Shown piece by piece: positions 1 to 7,776 of a DNA stretch of 64,000 nucleotides. The stretch is from Gammaproteobacteria bacterium (GTDB lineage: Bacteria > Pseudomonadota > Gammaproteobacteria > VBWC01). How positions within the stretch are numbered: the first letter of the stretch is position 1; each line of letters begins with the position of its first letter. A model generated the notes under the pieces. The model was not told the origin of the DNA and did no database searches. It saw only the letters and a program-made list of their open reading frames with translations. Position numbers and translations under genes: made by a program. Location: positions 1 through 64,000 of the forward strand of contig JAHFRU010000010.1 in the NCBI GenBank assembly GCA_023266115.1. The letters are read 5' to 3'.

Positions 1-166
1 TCGCTCGTGCACGCGAGTGCGGGACTACCGTAGAACCGGTGCTCCGACCCCGCACCGTGGTAACCCCGGCCATGCCGTCTGTCTCTGGCGCCGGGCGAAT
101 CGATGTCGCGATTGCTCCGGCATGATATTCATGACGAAGAGCAATACGCGTATCATCCGATCCACT

Positions 167-643
167 ATGGACCATGAAACCGCCGATTCGGTACGACAAC
201 TCGTTCAACAGCAACGCTGGGCCGCGCTTGCGACACTCGATGCCAACGGGCCGCTCGCATCGATGGCCTGTTACGCTGTTGAGCCCGTGTCCGGCGGCTT
301 GGCATTGCACCTGAGCCAGCTCGCGCAACACACCCGGAACATGCTGGCAGATCCGCGCGTATCGCTGATCATCAGCGAGCCGGATGACGGGCGCGAGGAC
401 CCACAGACGCTGGCGCGGCTGAGTATTCAGGGGCGTGTGGTGGCGCTTGAACGTGATACTGACGAATACAGCCGGGCCAGGCAGATCTATCAGGCGAGGT
501 TTCCGGCTTCGGCCCAGCGCTTCGGGTTTGCTGACTTCGTGCTGTTCCGGTTGACGCCGCAAGAGGTGCGCATCGTCGGTGGCTTTGCCAAGGCTTATAC
601 GTTGTCCAGCGACGAGTTCGGGCAGTTATTGCGGGAAGGCTAG
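167..643 (+). CDS. HugZ/PPOX-like FMN-binding split-barrel protein
   Basis: Predicted 158-residue member of the pyridoxamine 5'-phosphate oxidase-like split beta-barrel superfamily. The N-terminal helix plus strand (RWAALATLDANGPLAS) and the following LHLSQLAQHTRNM and VSLIISEP segments match the flavin-binding core of the family. The C-terminal FVLFRLTPQEVRIVGGFAKAY resembles the HugZ-like tail, where a haem- or flavin-linked role is known; the substrate here cannot be read. The frame is open further upstream, with ATGs at 122 and 131. I chose 167 because the conserved fold begins a few residues later; no start has a convincing ribosome-binding site. It stands alone at the window edge, followed by a broken uppP. 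Confidence 0.72.
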   Translation: MDHETADSVRQLVQQQRWAALATLDANGPLASMACYAVEPVSGGLALHLSQLAQHTRNMLADPRVSLIISEPDDGREDPQTLARLSIQGRVVALERDTDEYSRARQIYQARFPASAQRFGFADFVLFRLTPQEVRIVGGFAKAYTLSSDEFGQLLREG

Positions 644-687
644 CCGCGTTATCGGATAGAATCACCCTCGCAGTCCCAACACGAAAT

Positions 688-1018
688 CCCCCATTGGCTG
701 CGCGCAGGCGGTGGCGTTGGTCCCGGATACCTTGCGTTCTGGTATTACGATGACAACCGGGCTGACGCGGCGCGCTTTTCCTTTTTGCTATCGATCCCCG
801 CGATCGTGCTGGCGGGGAAGGCAGAAGGTCTTCGAGCTTGCCCGGCAGGGCGGCCGGTGGACTGGCTTGCCATGCGCCTGGGCGCGCTTATCGCTGGCGT
901 CAGCGCCTATATATGTATACATTATTTCCTGAAGTTGCTGGACCGTATCGGCATGATGCCATTCGTGATCTACAGGATGTTGCCCGGTACCCTGCTGTTG
1001 TACTTCGCCGACAACTAA
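688..1018 (+). pseudogene. uppP: uppP (bacA) 3' remnant, frameshifted
   Basis: Two adjacent frames together read as the C-terminal part of undecaprenyl-diphosphatase, the integral membrane enzyme that recycles the bactoprenyl carrier. The first frame (about 693-780) gives IGCAQAVALV then PDTLRSGITMTTGL, matching the family's active-site PGTSRSG motif with two substitutions. The second frame (about 777-1018) gives RFSFLLSIPAIVLAGKAEGL and ends with MMPFVIYRMLPGTLLLYFA, the usual last membrane helices. The reading frame shifts by one near 777-785, and the N-terminal half (including its catalytic Glu-rich motif) is absent. The frameshift, the missing half and the mutated motif argue for a decayed copy. 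A functional copy would have to lie elsewhere. Confidence 0.8.
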
Positions 1019-1075
1019 CTTGGGTGTAACAGCCCGCCAGCGCAGTTTGTCTGGTCCATAACGGGAGGGTGGCGC

Positions 1076-1414
1076 ATGCTGCTGCAAGATCAGACGTTCG
1101 ACAGCCAGGATATTCATCTGGATTTTATGGAATACCAGCGTTGCACATTCAACAACTGCAAGGTTCTGTATAGCGGGTACGGGCCGGTCCGGCTCGGCGA
1201 AAATACCTTCAACAGCTGTCAGTTCTATTTTGTTGATGGCGCGCGCCATACCATGGAATTTTTATCGGATCTGTATCACGGCCTCGGCGACACCGGGCGT
1301 GACTTGATCGAGGATGCGTTCGACAATATCCGGTCGGGCCGGATGACGCCGGAGCCGATCAACGAAGGGCATTCGTCGGGATCACATGACGAGGGTTCGC
1401 CGTTGCTGCAGTAG
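1076..1414 (+). CDS. Hypothetical small acidic protein
   Basis: 112-residue open frame with a good ribosome-binding site (GGGAGGGTGG about 6 bases before the ATG). I do not recognise a family. The first half contains two similar short segments, YQRCTFNNCKV and GENTFNSCQF. Their TFN-x-C pattern loosely recalls pentapeptide-type beta-helix coils, but it is too short to call. The second half is predicted helical (LSDLYHGLGDTGRDLIEDAFDNI), and the tail is low complexity, rich in Gly, Ser and His. No signal peptide or membrane segment is seen. It lies between the uppP remnant and a convergent FG-GAP gene. Confidence 0.6.
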   Translation: MLLQDQTFDSQDIHLDFMEYQRCTFNNCKVLYSGYGPVRLGENTFNSCQFYFVDGARHTMEFLSDLYHGLGDTGRDLIEDAFDNIRSGRMTPEPINEGHSSGSHDEGSPLLQ

Positions 1415-1469
1415 CCGGTGATATCGCGATGGTGAGGAGGCATACGGGCCGACACCATTCGCGACACGA

Positions 1470-3278
1470 TCAATAGAGATAGGTCGCCCCGGCGCTTGCC
1501 GCAGAATTGTCGTTTTGATTGCCACCGGTTCCGGTAGCGGCGCTGTCTTCCCCGTAGGCGCCGACCGCCAGCGTATTGCCGTCGCTGTTCAGAGCGGCGA
1601 CGACGCCAAACGTGTCGTCGGCCGCGCTGTTGGGCGCCTTGATGTAGCTCGTCTGTGACCAGGTGCCGGCGGTGCGGGCGTACAGATACACCGCGCCCGA
1701 AACATCGGCGCTGTTGTTGGTCTCGTTACCGCCGACACCGGTAGCATCGCTGTCTTCGCCGGTGGCGCCGACGGCGAGCAGGTTGCCGTTATCGCTCAGG
1801 GATACCGCGGTGCCGAAGGCATCCGCCGCGCCGGTGTTGGACGCCTTGATATAGGCCTGCTGTGCCCATGTAATTCCTGTGCGCACAAACACATAAACGG
1901 CGCCGGCATCGGCAGCTGCGGCATTGGATTGATCAGCAGCAGCGCCGGTCCCGTTACTGTCTTCGCCGGTAGCGCCTACCGCGAGTGTGTTGCCGTCGCT
2001 GCTCAGCGATACCGATGAGCCGAAGGCATCCGAAGCATCGGTGTTGGACGCCTTGATATAGGCCTGCTGGCTCCATGCGCTGCCATTTCGTGTAAACACA
2101 TAAACCGCGCCGGCGCCGCTCGCCGAATTGTCGGTGCCGGCTTCGTAGATGCCAAAATCAGAACTGGCTTCCAGGATAGCGCCGACCGCGAGCGTGTCGC
2201 CATCGTCACTCAATGCGATGGTAAAGCCGAACTGGTCCGACGCCCCGGTATTGGATGCCTTGACATAGGCCTGTTTTGTCCAGGCTAAACCCGAGCGCTT
2301 AAATACGTAGACCGCACCTGAGCTGATCGCGGTATTGTTGGATGCGTTGCCATCGACGCCGATCGAAGCGCTGTCCTCAAAACGCGCACCCGCGGCCAGC
2401 GTGTTGCCATCGGCACTCAAGGCCACCGTTTCGCCGAACGCATCACCCGCCTCGGCGTTCGGTACCTTGATATACGCCTGTTGCGACCAACTGGTGCCGG
2501 AGCGGACGAATATATAGGCCGCGCCGGCGCCGCTCGCAGAATTGTTGGTTTGGTCGCCGTTGATGGTGTTCGCGTCGCTGTCTTCGGACGGGCTGCCAAC
2601 GGCGAGCGTATTACCGTCGGCGCTTAACGCTACCGCGGAGCCGAACGTATCAAAGCTGGCCGCTACCGGTGGCTTGATATAGGTCTGCAACGCCCAGGCG
2701 CCCGCAGCATGGACATAGACATAGACCGCGCCGGTGAGTGGCGCAGAATTATCTGTTGCAGTCCCGTTGATGCCGATGCCATTGCTGGCCTCCAGCGGCG
2801 CACCGACCGCCACTGTGTTGCCGTCGCCGCTGACGGCGACAGCGCGGCCGAAAGAGTCCGAGGGGTCAGCGACCGAGGCCTTTAGATAGCCGATCGCGCT
2901 TGAAGCGCCGCCGCCAGCGGTGACTTCCGCCGACCCCGTACAGCCGGCCGCGTTGCAGGCCTCGACGAGATAACGGGCATTGGCCCAGTCGTAGCGGTGG
3001 ACGGGGATCTCGACGGTATAGGAGGTTCCGGTGACGTCGGCGCCGAGCTGGGTGAAACCGGTGATGCCCGCCGGGTTGGCGTAGACCTTGTAACTGCTGG
3101 CACCGCTGACCGCGGTCCAGGACAATATCAGCTGTTTAACGCCGATGCTGCCGGTGACGGTCGGTGCGGACGGCGCAACGGTCGGCGCCGCATCGCCGCC
3201 GCCGCCGCCGCAGGAAGCGATAGCGAAACTTGCCAGCACGGCATAAAGAAACCGCGAAACTGTTTTCAAGCAGTTCAT
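1470..3278 (-). CDS. FG-GAP repeat lipoprotein with fibronectin III domain
   Basis: 602-residue secreted lipoprotein. It has a signal peptide with a lipobox ending IASC (Cys23), followed by a Gly-rich linker. A fibronectin type III-like domain lies at about residues 38-120 (LILSWTAVSGASSYKVY). Seven tandem repeats of about 69 residues run from residue 131 to the end; each carries a variant of DAFG...LSxDGNTLAVGA and GAVYVF. Seven such FG-GAP/integrin-alpha-like repeats would form a seven-bladed beta propeller. The last repeat stops at GATYLY, before the W-x-Q-x strand seen in the others. The start was set at 3278, because the open frame upstream runs into ssrA and encodes only tRNA-like sequence there. 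The family is surface-exposed and often adhesive; the ligand is unknown. It lies 69 bases downstream of ssrA. Confidence 0.82.
   Translation of the reverse strand: MNCLKTVSRFLYAVLASFAIASCGGGGGDAAPTVAPSAPTVTGSIGVKQLILSWTAVSGASSYKVYANPAGITGFTQLGADVTGTSYTVEIPVHRYDWANARYLVEACNAAGCTGSAEVTAGGGASSAIGYLKASVADPSDSFGRAVAVSGDGNTVAVGAPLEASNGIGINGTATDNSAPLTGAVYVYVHAAGAWALQTYIKPPVAASFDTFGSAVALSADGNTLAVGSPSEDSDANTINGDQTNNSASGAGAAYIFVRSGTSWSQQAYIKVPNAEAGDAFGETVALSADGNTLAAGARFEDSASIGVDGNASNNTAISSGAVYVFKRSGLAWTKQAYVKASNTGASDQFGFTIALSDDGDTLAVGAILEASSDFGIYEAGTDNSASGAGAVYVFTRNGSAWSQQAYIKASNTDASDAFGSSVSLSSDGNTLAVGATGEDSNGTGAAADQSNAAAADAGAVYVFVRTGITWAQQAYIKASNTGAADAFGTAVSLSDNGNLLAVGATGEDSDATGVGGNETNNSADVSGAVYLYARTAGTWSQTSYIKAPNSAADDTFGVVAALNSDGNTLAVGAYGEDSAATGTGGNQNDNSAASAGATYLY
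1473..2888 (-). repeat. Seven tandem ~207-bp coding repeats
   Basis: In-frame tandem repeats of about 69 codons within the FG-GAP lipoprotein gene. Neighbouring units are most alike in the middle copies (for example the YIKASNT and QQAYIKAS joins), which suggests duplication or gene conversion. Between the conserved DGNTLAVGA and GAVYVF parts each unit has a variable loop of about 20 residues. Confidence 0.85.
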
Positions 3279-3347
3279 CTCCGTAATCCCTGAAGGTCCG
3301 GCATCCGTGGCCGGCGGCCGGCGCCGGTTGGCGCCAAACATTTGAAA

Positions 3348-3709
3348 TGGTGGAGGCGGCGGGAATCGAACCCGCGTCCGCAAGCTCTCCGCCTTTGGCT
3401 CTACATGCTTGTCCGCGTCTATTAATTTAACCGGCTGCTACCCGACGGGCAGGGAAGACAGACGGCGAGTCCGGTAACGTTTTAACGAGTCCGCCCCGGA
3501 CGGGCTTCATCGCGATCTTGTGAGTGTCGACGCCTGGATCTGAACGCACAAGCACGGCTCCAGTCAGACGGCACCCTACCGGGTATTAAGCGGCGAGTGC
3601 GTAGTTGTCTTCGTTGGCAACTATGTTTTTGCAGCTGGATTAACGAGGTCGTCTGCGCCTCGGCATGCACCTCAGGTTTCGCAACCCACGTCGAAGCCAG
3701 GTCGCCCCC
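3348..3709 (-). ncRNA. ssrA: Transfer-messenger RNA (tmRNA)
   Basis: 362-nt one-piece tmRNA that rescues stalled ribosomes together with SmpB. The 5' end GGGGGCG pairs with the 3' CGCCUCC, followed by discriminator A and an encoded CCA (3350-3348). The T arm GGGTTCGATTCCC is intact. The tag reading frame runs from 3618 to 3586 and encodes ANEDNYALAA followed by TAA. The ALAA end is the known degradation signal. The tag has Glu-Asp where E. coli has Asp-Glu. smpB is nearby on the same strand, separated by an OmpA-domain gene. Its 3' end is immediately followed by accessory-looking genes. Confidence 0.97.
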
Positions 3710-3726
3710 TAAGTAGTGACCGGGGC

Positions 3727-3732
3727 ATTATA
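3727..3732 (-). promoter_or_regulatory. Probable -10 box of ssrA
   Basis: On the minus strand a perfect TATAAT lies 17 bases upstream of the mature tmRNA 5' end. The matching -35 region (TTACCG-like, 16 bases further up) is weak. The distance allows a short 5' leader removed by RNase P, as is known for tmRNA precursors. Confidence 0.55.
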
Positions 3733-3800
3733 CGGGATGACGGAGTCCGGTAACAGGCGGAAATCGCCCCGGAAGCGGGGCGAGGCTGGATTTCGGGTAC

Positions 3801-3838
3801 AAAAAAACGGGGCAGTGGTGGTTATTCCACTGCCCCGT
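3801..3838 (-). terminator. Rho-independent terminator of the OmpA-domain gene
   Basis: Read on the minus strand: a stem ACGGGGCAGTGG / CCACTGCCCCGT of 12 pairs with an 8-base loop, followed by seven T. It begins 17 bases after the stop codon of the OmpA-family gene and ends its transcript before ssrA. Confidence 0.93.
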
Positions 3839-3854
3839 GATGGTTGCAGGATGA

Positions 3855-5330
3855 CTACTGCGCGGGTTTATTGATGATCATGACGTCGATACGCCGATTT
3901 TGGGCACGGCCTTCCGGTGTCGCGTCGGACGCGATCGGCTTGTCAGACCCCATGCCCTCGGCCTTGATGCGATCCGCCGGGTAACCGCCGACATCGGACA
4001 GAAAGCGCGCGACACTGTCGGCACGCTGTGCTGACAGCTTCCGGTTGGCTTCGGCGCCACCGGTGGCATCGGTATGGCCGACAATCTGCACCACCGGGTT
4101 GTCAAATGTCTGGATGCTCTTGATGATCTTGTTCATCAACGCGAAGCTATGCGGTTCAATCTCGCTTGAGCCGGTTGGAAACTTCACGCCGCGCACCGAG
4201 ATCACGACGTTATCCTTCTGACGGAATACATCCGCTTCGTCAGCACTATACATTTGCTGGATGCTGCTGAACTTGCGTTCACGGTCCTGCTGGGACGCAG
4301 TCAGCTGCGCCTGTTCGCCCGCCGCCTCCTGCTTCAACATGGCAATTTCTTCTGCGTGCTTTGTGTTCAGCGCAGCCGTCGCAACATCCGCATCGGCGAG
4401 GCGCTGGGTGGCGCTCGCCAGTTGTCTGCGGTCATCGATCAACGCGTTGATATCCTTTTTCAAGCCTTGAATCGTCACCTTGTTCGGTTCGTTGAACTGA
4501 AGTTTTCTATCCAGCGGGGCGGTACTCGCGGCCAGCTGTTCCTGGTACCAAAGAACGATGTCTTCCGACTCGAAGTCGCGGCGATCGAAATCCTTGATCA
4601 GCTCCGCGATGTTACTGCTGCGATCCGCCAGCACGACGGCGCGTTGTGCGGCGGTCTCAGCCTTGTCGCGATCCGTGCGATTCGCCTCCAGCAGAGAGGT
4701 TGCCAGCGTGAGCGATTCCTGCGCGGCGTTGAACGTCTTCGGCGCCAGCTTGTGCGCGTCGTTCTTGCGTGCGTGCAGCACAGCAAGCTCCGCCCGCTGT
4801 ACCGTACCTTGCTTCAGTGTGCGGAGTTCGAGGTCGGAATACGCCTGTCTTAATTCCGGGCGGATCTGCTTTGCCTTCTCGACTTTACTGCGTTCGATCA
4901 GATTGGCTGTTTCGCTGAGCTTATTGTCGAGTTCGGCAGTATCTTTGGGAAACAGGTCACGTGCGCCGGCATCAATGGCTTTGCCGCGTGCCTGCACCAC
5001 TTCGGATAGAATGTCACGGCTGTTGTCCGCGTCCCTGTTCGCCTGGTCGATCGCGGCGAGGCCGATGCTCGTGGCCTTGCCAACGGCCGGCTTCTGACTG
5101 CGTTTGCCTGCGGCAGCGGCGGTCTTCAATTGCTGTTCCGCAGCGGCGAATCCATCCGGCGCGTAGATATCGACATTATTCTGCCGCGCGGTCGCGACCG
5201 CCTGTTCCAAGCGGGTGATTGCCGGGTACTGTTGCAGCATTTCCTGCTGGGTCAGTTGTTTGGTCCCGGCACAACCAGCCGCGGTCGCGCCGAGAATGGC
5301 AGCAAGAATAACTTTATGAATTGCTTTCAT
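3855..5330 (-). CDS. OmpA-family lipoprotein with DUF4398-like N-terminus
   Basis: 491-residue predicted outer-membrane lipoprotein. The signal peptide ends in a lipobox-like TAAGC (Cys20). The middle region is long, Ala/Gln/Lys/Glu-rich and helical, probably coiled coil. Its early part (LEQAVATARQNNVDIYAPDGFAAA) resembles DUF4398-type helical domains. The C-terminal ~120 residues form an OmpA peptidoglycan-binding domain: VKFPTGSSEIEP, then VQIVGHTDATGG, LSAQRADSVARFL and GRAQNRRIDV. The conserved Asp and Arg that contact diaminopimelate in the family are present. A likely job is tethering the outer membrane to the wall. It sits between smpB and ssrA on the same strand, has GGGAGTCTCC just before the ATG, and ends in its own terminator. 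Confidence 0.88.
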   Translation of the reverse strand: MKAIHKVILAAILGATAAGCAGTKQLTQQEMLQQYPAITRLEQAVATARQNNVDIYAPDGFAAAEQQLKTAAAAGKRSQKPAVGKATSIGLAAIDQANRDADNSRDILSEVVQARGKAIDAGARDLFPKDTAELDNKLSETANLIERSKVEKAKQIRPELRQAYSDLELRTLKQGTVQRAELAVLHARKNDAHKLAPKTFNAAQESLTLATSLLEANRTDRDKAETAAQRAVVLADRSSNIAELIKDFDRRDFESEDIVLWYQEQLAASTAPLDRKLQFNEPNKVTIQGLKKDINALIDDRRQLASATQRLADADVATAALNTKHAEEIAMLKQEAAGEQAQLTASQQDRERKFSSIQQMYSADEADVFRQKDNVVISVRGVKFPTGSSEIEPHSFALMNKIIKSIQTFDNPVVQIVGHTDATGGAEANRKLSAQRADSVARFLSDVGGYPADRIKAEGMGSDKPIASDATPEGRAQNRRIDVMIINKPAQ

Positions 5331-5538
5331 GGGAGTCTCCTTCTCGTCTTAAGAAATGGCGCCTTCAGACATAAGATTCTTCAACTACAGTCTTCACCGT
5401 TCGCGGCGCCGGTCAACATGGTGTACACGTCCCGTATGCGGAGGTGACAACAGGCGGAAGATATTGCGTCGAATCGCCCGACAGGTCTGTACGGTATCGC
5501 ACATATTGCTCCTCCGGCTTCGGAAAACGCGAGCGGGA

Positions 5539-6018
5539 TCAGTGCTGCTTCAGCAGGCGCTGTTTGTCGCGCTGCCAGTCGCGCTCTTTCAGTACCGCGC
5601 GCTTGTCGTGCTTTTGTTTGCCTTTGGCGAGTCCGATTTCCAGTTTCGCACGGCCGCTTTTCCAGTACATGGCGAGCGGCACCAGCGTGTAGCCGCGACG
5701 TTCGACAGCGCCGATCAGTTTGTGTAGTTCTGCGCCATGCAGCAGCAGCTTGCGCGTGCGGATCGGGTCGGGGTTGATGTGGGTCGACGCCGTCGTCAGC
5801 GGCGAGATGTGCGCGCCGAGCAACCACGCCTCGCCGTTCTTGATCACGACATAACTTTCCTTCAGTTGCACGTGGCCTTCGCGCAGACTTTTGACCTCCC
5901 AGCCTTCGAGCACCAGGCCCGCTTCGTAGCGTTCCTCGATAAAATAGTCGTGGCGAGCTGTTTTGTTTAGCGCGATAGTGCTTGTGCCTGTGGCGGATTT
6001 CGCTGCGGATTTTGACAT
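5539..6018 (-). CDS. smpB: SsrA-binding protein SmpB
   Basis: 159-residue protein that binds tmRNA and brings it to stalled ribosomes with EF-Tu. Family landmarks are present in order: [33 protein letters not shown], the central PTRTRKLLL-type segment (here [14 protein letters not shown]), then [23 protein letters not shown] and the basic tail [15 protein letters not shown] that enters the mRNA channel. The length is normal. The start at 6018 fits the family N-terminus. No Shine-Dalgarno is visible, and a TATAAT lies only 6 bases upstream, so the message may be leaderless. ssrA is 1.8 kb downstream on the same strand. Confidence 0.97.
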   Translation of the reverse strand: MSKSAAKSATGTSTIALNKTARHDYFIEERYEAGLVLEGWEVKSLREGHVQLKESYVVIKNGEAWLLGAHISPLTTASTHINPDPIRTRKLLLHGAELHKLIGAVERRGYTLVPLAMYWKSGRAKLEIGLAKGKQKHDKRAVLKERDWQRDKQRLLKQH

Positions 6019-6024
6019 CGGCGG

Positions 6025-6030
6025 ATTATA
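6025..6030 (-). promoter_or_regulatory. Perfect -10 box directly before smpB
   Basis: TATAAT on the minus strand, six bases before the smpB ATG; the -35 region is weak. If used, transcription would start at or next to the A of the start codon. Confidence 0.5.
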
Positions 6031-6230
6031 GCAAGGCAGACGGCCAGAACTCTAAGGGCAGTTTCGTTTGGCAGATCAGTAGCGCGTTACCGTGACGTGT
6101 ATCCCGGGGTAGCGCCGGTAGCCACATGCCGCGGTTGTGTAACGCGGCGATTTCGCGGAAAATCGCCCGAGAAGCAAGAAGAATCAGGGATTATTGAGAA
6201 TTACCAAATGACGTGACAAGACATCGCGAC

Positions 6231-6312
6231 CGTCATTCCGGGCGGAGCGCAGCGGAGACCCGGAATCCAGCGGTTGTGAATGGCGCTGGATTCCCGCTTT
6301 CGCGGGAATGAC
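6231..6312. repeat. REP/MITE-like extragenic palindrome
   Basis: An 82-bp imperfect palindrome. The left arm starts CGTCATTCCGGGCGGAGCG and ends GGAATCCAGCG; the right arm is CGCTGGATTCCCGC, then TTTCGCGGGAATGACAG. The outer CGTCATTCC / GGAATGAC and inner GAATCCAGCG / CGCTGGATTC blocks pair. Such elements built on 'CATTCCCGCGAAAGCGGGAAT' are widespread in proteobacterial intergenic spaces. No second copy was seen in this window. Confidence 0.8.
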
Positions 6313-6380
6313 AGCCGTTGGACGTGTCACGCTTATAGGTAGTTCTCGATAGCGTACCCCGCGCGAGGCGAGGAACAGGC

Positions 6381-7760
6381 ATGGCGCAACAACGTAACAG
6401 CATCCACGGCGAGTGGTCGTCGCGCTGGGCATTTATTCTCGCGGCGACAGGCTCCGCGGTGGGGCTGGGCAATATCTGGAAGTTCCCCTATATCACCGGT
6501 GCGAACGGCGGCGGGGCGTTCGTGATCGTGTACCTGTTATGCATAGTCGCGATTGGTATCCCGATCATGATCGCGGAGATCATGATCGGGCGGCGGGGCC
6601 GGCGCAACCCGATTCATACCCTGCAGTTGCTTGCCGAGGAAGCCGGAGCGCATCCGCGCTGGCGATACCTCGGCGGCATGGGAGTGCTGGCGGGGTTTCT
6701 GATTCTTTCCTACTACAGTGTTATCGGCGGGTGGGTGCTGGCGTATGTATTTCGTACGGCGTCCGGGGTGTTCGACGAGGCGACGGCGGAAGGCGTCGAG
6801 ACGGTGTTCCAGTCGTTTGTCGGCCAGCCGATGGCGCAGATGGTCTGGCATACGATCTTCATGATCATGACGATGGTGGTGGTGTCGCGCGGCGTGCAAA
6901 GCGGGTTGGAAAAGGCCGCCCGGTTTCTGATGCCTGGGCTGTTTGTGTTGTTATTCATTCTGGTAGGTTACTCGATGACGACGGACTCCTTTGGCGACGG
7001 AGTACGCTACCTGTTCCAGCCCGATTTCGCTGCGCTGACGGCGAAGGGTGTGCTGATAGCGATGGGCCATGCCTTTTTCACGCTGAGTCTCGGCATGGGC
7101 GCGATCATGATCTACGGGTCATATCTGTCGCATAACGAGTCCATCGTGCGTACGACGCTGATGATCGTCGCCGCCGACACCGCTGTCTCGTTACTGGCCG
7201 GCCTGGCGATTTTCCCGATCGTATTCGCGAACAATCTCGAGCCGGGCGCCGGTCCGGGCCTGATTTTCCAGACGCTGCCGCTGGCGTTCGGCCATATGCC
7301 GGGCGGGACCTTCTTCGGCGTGCTGTTTTTTATTATGGTGGTGTTCGCGGCCTGGACTTCGTCGATCTCCCTGATAGAGCCGGCGATTACCTGGATGGTG
7401 GAGCGGCACGGCCTGACGCGTCCCGCGGCCTGTATCATCAGCGGTGTGCTCACGTGGGTGCTGGGCATCGGCACGGTGCTGTCGTTCAATGACTGGTCCG
7501 ATGTCCGGCTTTTTGGCAAGACATTTTTCGATCTGCTTGATTTTCTTACCGCCAGTATCATGTTGCCGCTCGGCGGATTGTGTATCTCGATATTTGCGGC
7601 ATGGGTCATGTTGCGCGAAACGACGCTGCAGGAACTGGCGATAGGTAACGGCACCGTATACCGCAGCTGGCGGTTTCTGGTCCGCTACATCACTCCTTTG
7701 GCCGTCATCGTTGTTTTTGTGAGCGGGATTCTTAACGCCATCGGCGTTGTCACCCTGTAA
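6381..7760 (+). CDS. Na+-dependent transporter, NSS/SNF family
   Basis: 459-residue polytopic inner-membrane symporter of the neurotransmitter:sodium symporter family (LeuT fold), which uses the Na+ gradient to import amino acids or related solutes. The signature first helix GSAVGLGNIWKFPY is followed by NGGGAFVIVYL and MIAEIMIGRRGRRNP. About 11-12 hydrophobic segments can be counted, including AWTSSISLIEPAITW, a helix-8-type segment. The length is typical for short bacterial members. The substrate cannot be predicted. It lies between smpB and ratA, a place where many relatives have nothing, and ends 16 bases before the ratA GTG. A REP-like element lies just upstream. Confidence 0.93.
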   Translation: MAQQRNSIHGEWSSRWAFILAATGSAVGLGNIWKFPYITGANGGGAFVIVYLLCIVAIGIPIMIAEIMIGRRGRRNPIHTLQLLAEEAGAHPRWRYLGGMGVLAGFLILSYYSVIGGWVLAYVFRTASGVFDEATAEGVETVFQSFVGQPMAQMVWHTIFMIMTMVVVSRGVQSGLEKAARFLMPGLFVLLFILVGYSMTTDSFGDGVRYLFQPDFAALTAKGVLIAMGHAFFTLSLGMGAIMIYGSYLSHNESIVRTTLMIVAADTAVSLLAGLAIFPIVFANNLEPGAGPGLIFQTLPLAFGHMPGGTFFGVLFFIMVVFAAWTSSISLIEPAITWMVERHGLTRPAACIISGVLTWVLGIGTVLSFNDWSDVRLFGKTFFDLLDFLTASIMLPLGGLCISIFAAWVMLRETTLQELAIGNGTVYRSWRFLVRYITPLAVIVVFVSGILNAIGVVTL

Positions 7761-7776
7761 TACGGAAGCGAGATTT

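Larger units (their letters stand above)
6019..6380. other. Intergenic region between smpB and the transporter gene
   Basis: 362 bases without a credible gene. It holds the smpB -10 box (6025-6030), an 8-bp perfect hairpin at 6146-6167 (GGCGATTT / AAATCGCC, no T run) and the REP-like palindrome at 6231-6312. The remainder shows no coding pattern. The transporter ATG at 6381 is preceded by GAGGCGAGGAACAGGC, which gives a usable ribosome-binding site. Confidence 0.7.

Noticed and set aside
1473-2888. Regularly spaced repeats as a possible CRISPR
   Set aside because: Period is 207 bp, in frame, protein-coding, and the copies diverge; no cas genes.
3279-3383. N-terminal extension of the FG-GAP frame (RTRVRFPPPPP)
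   Set aside because: It is the reverse reading of the ssrA 3' end (T arm and acceptor). The same Pro-rich artefact appears beside many tRNA-like genes. The real start has a lipoprotein signal at 3278.
3348-3709. Prophage or island attachment at ssrA
   Set aside because: No integrase, no phage gene and no duplicate of the ssrA end were seen; kept only as a weak hypothesis.
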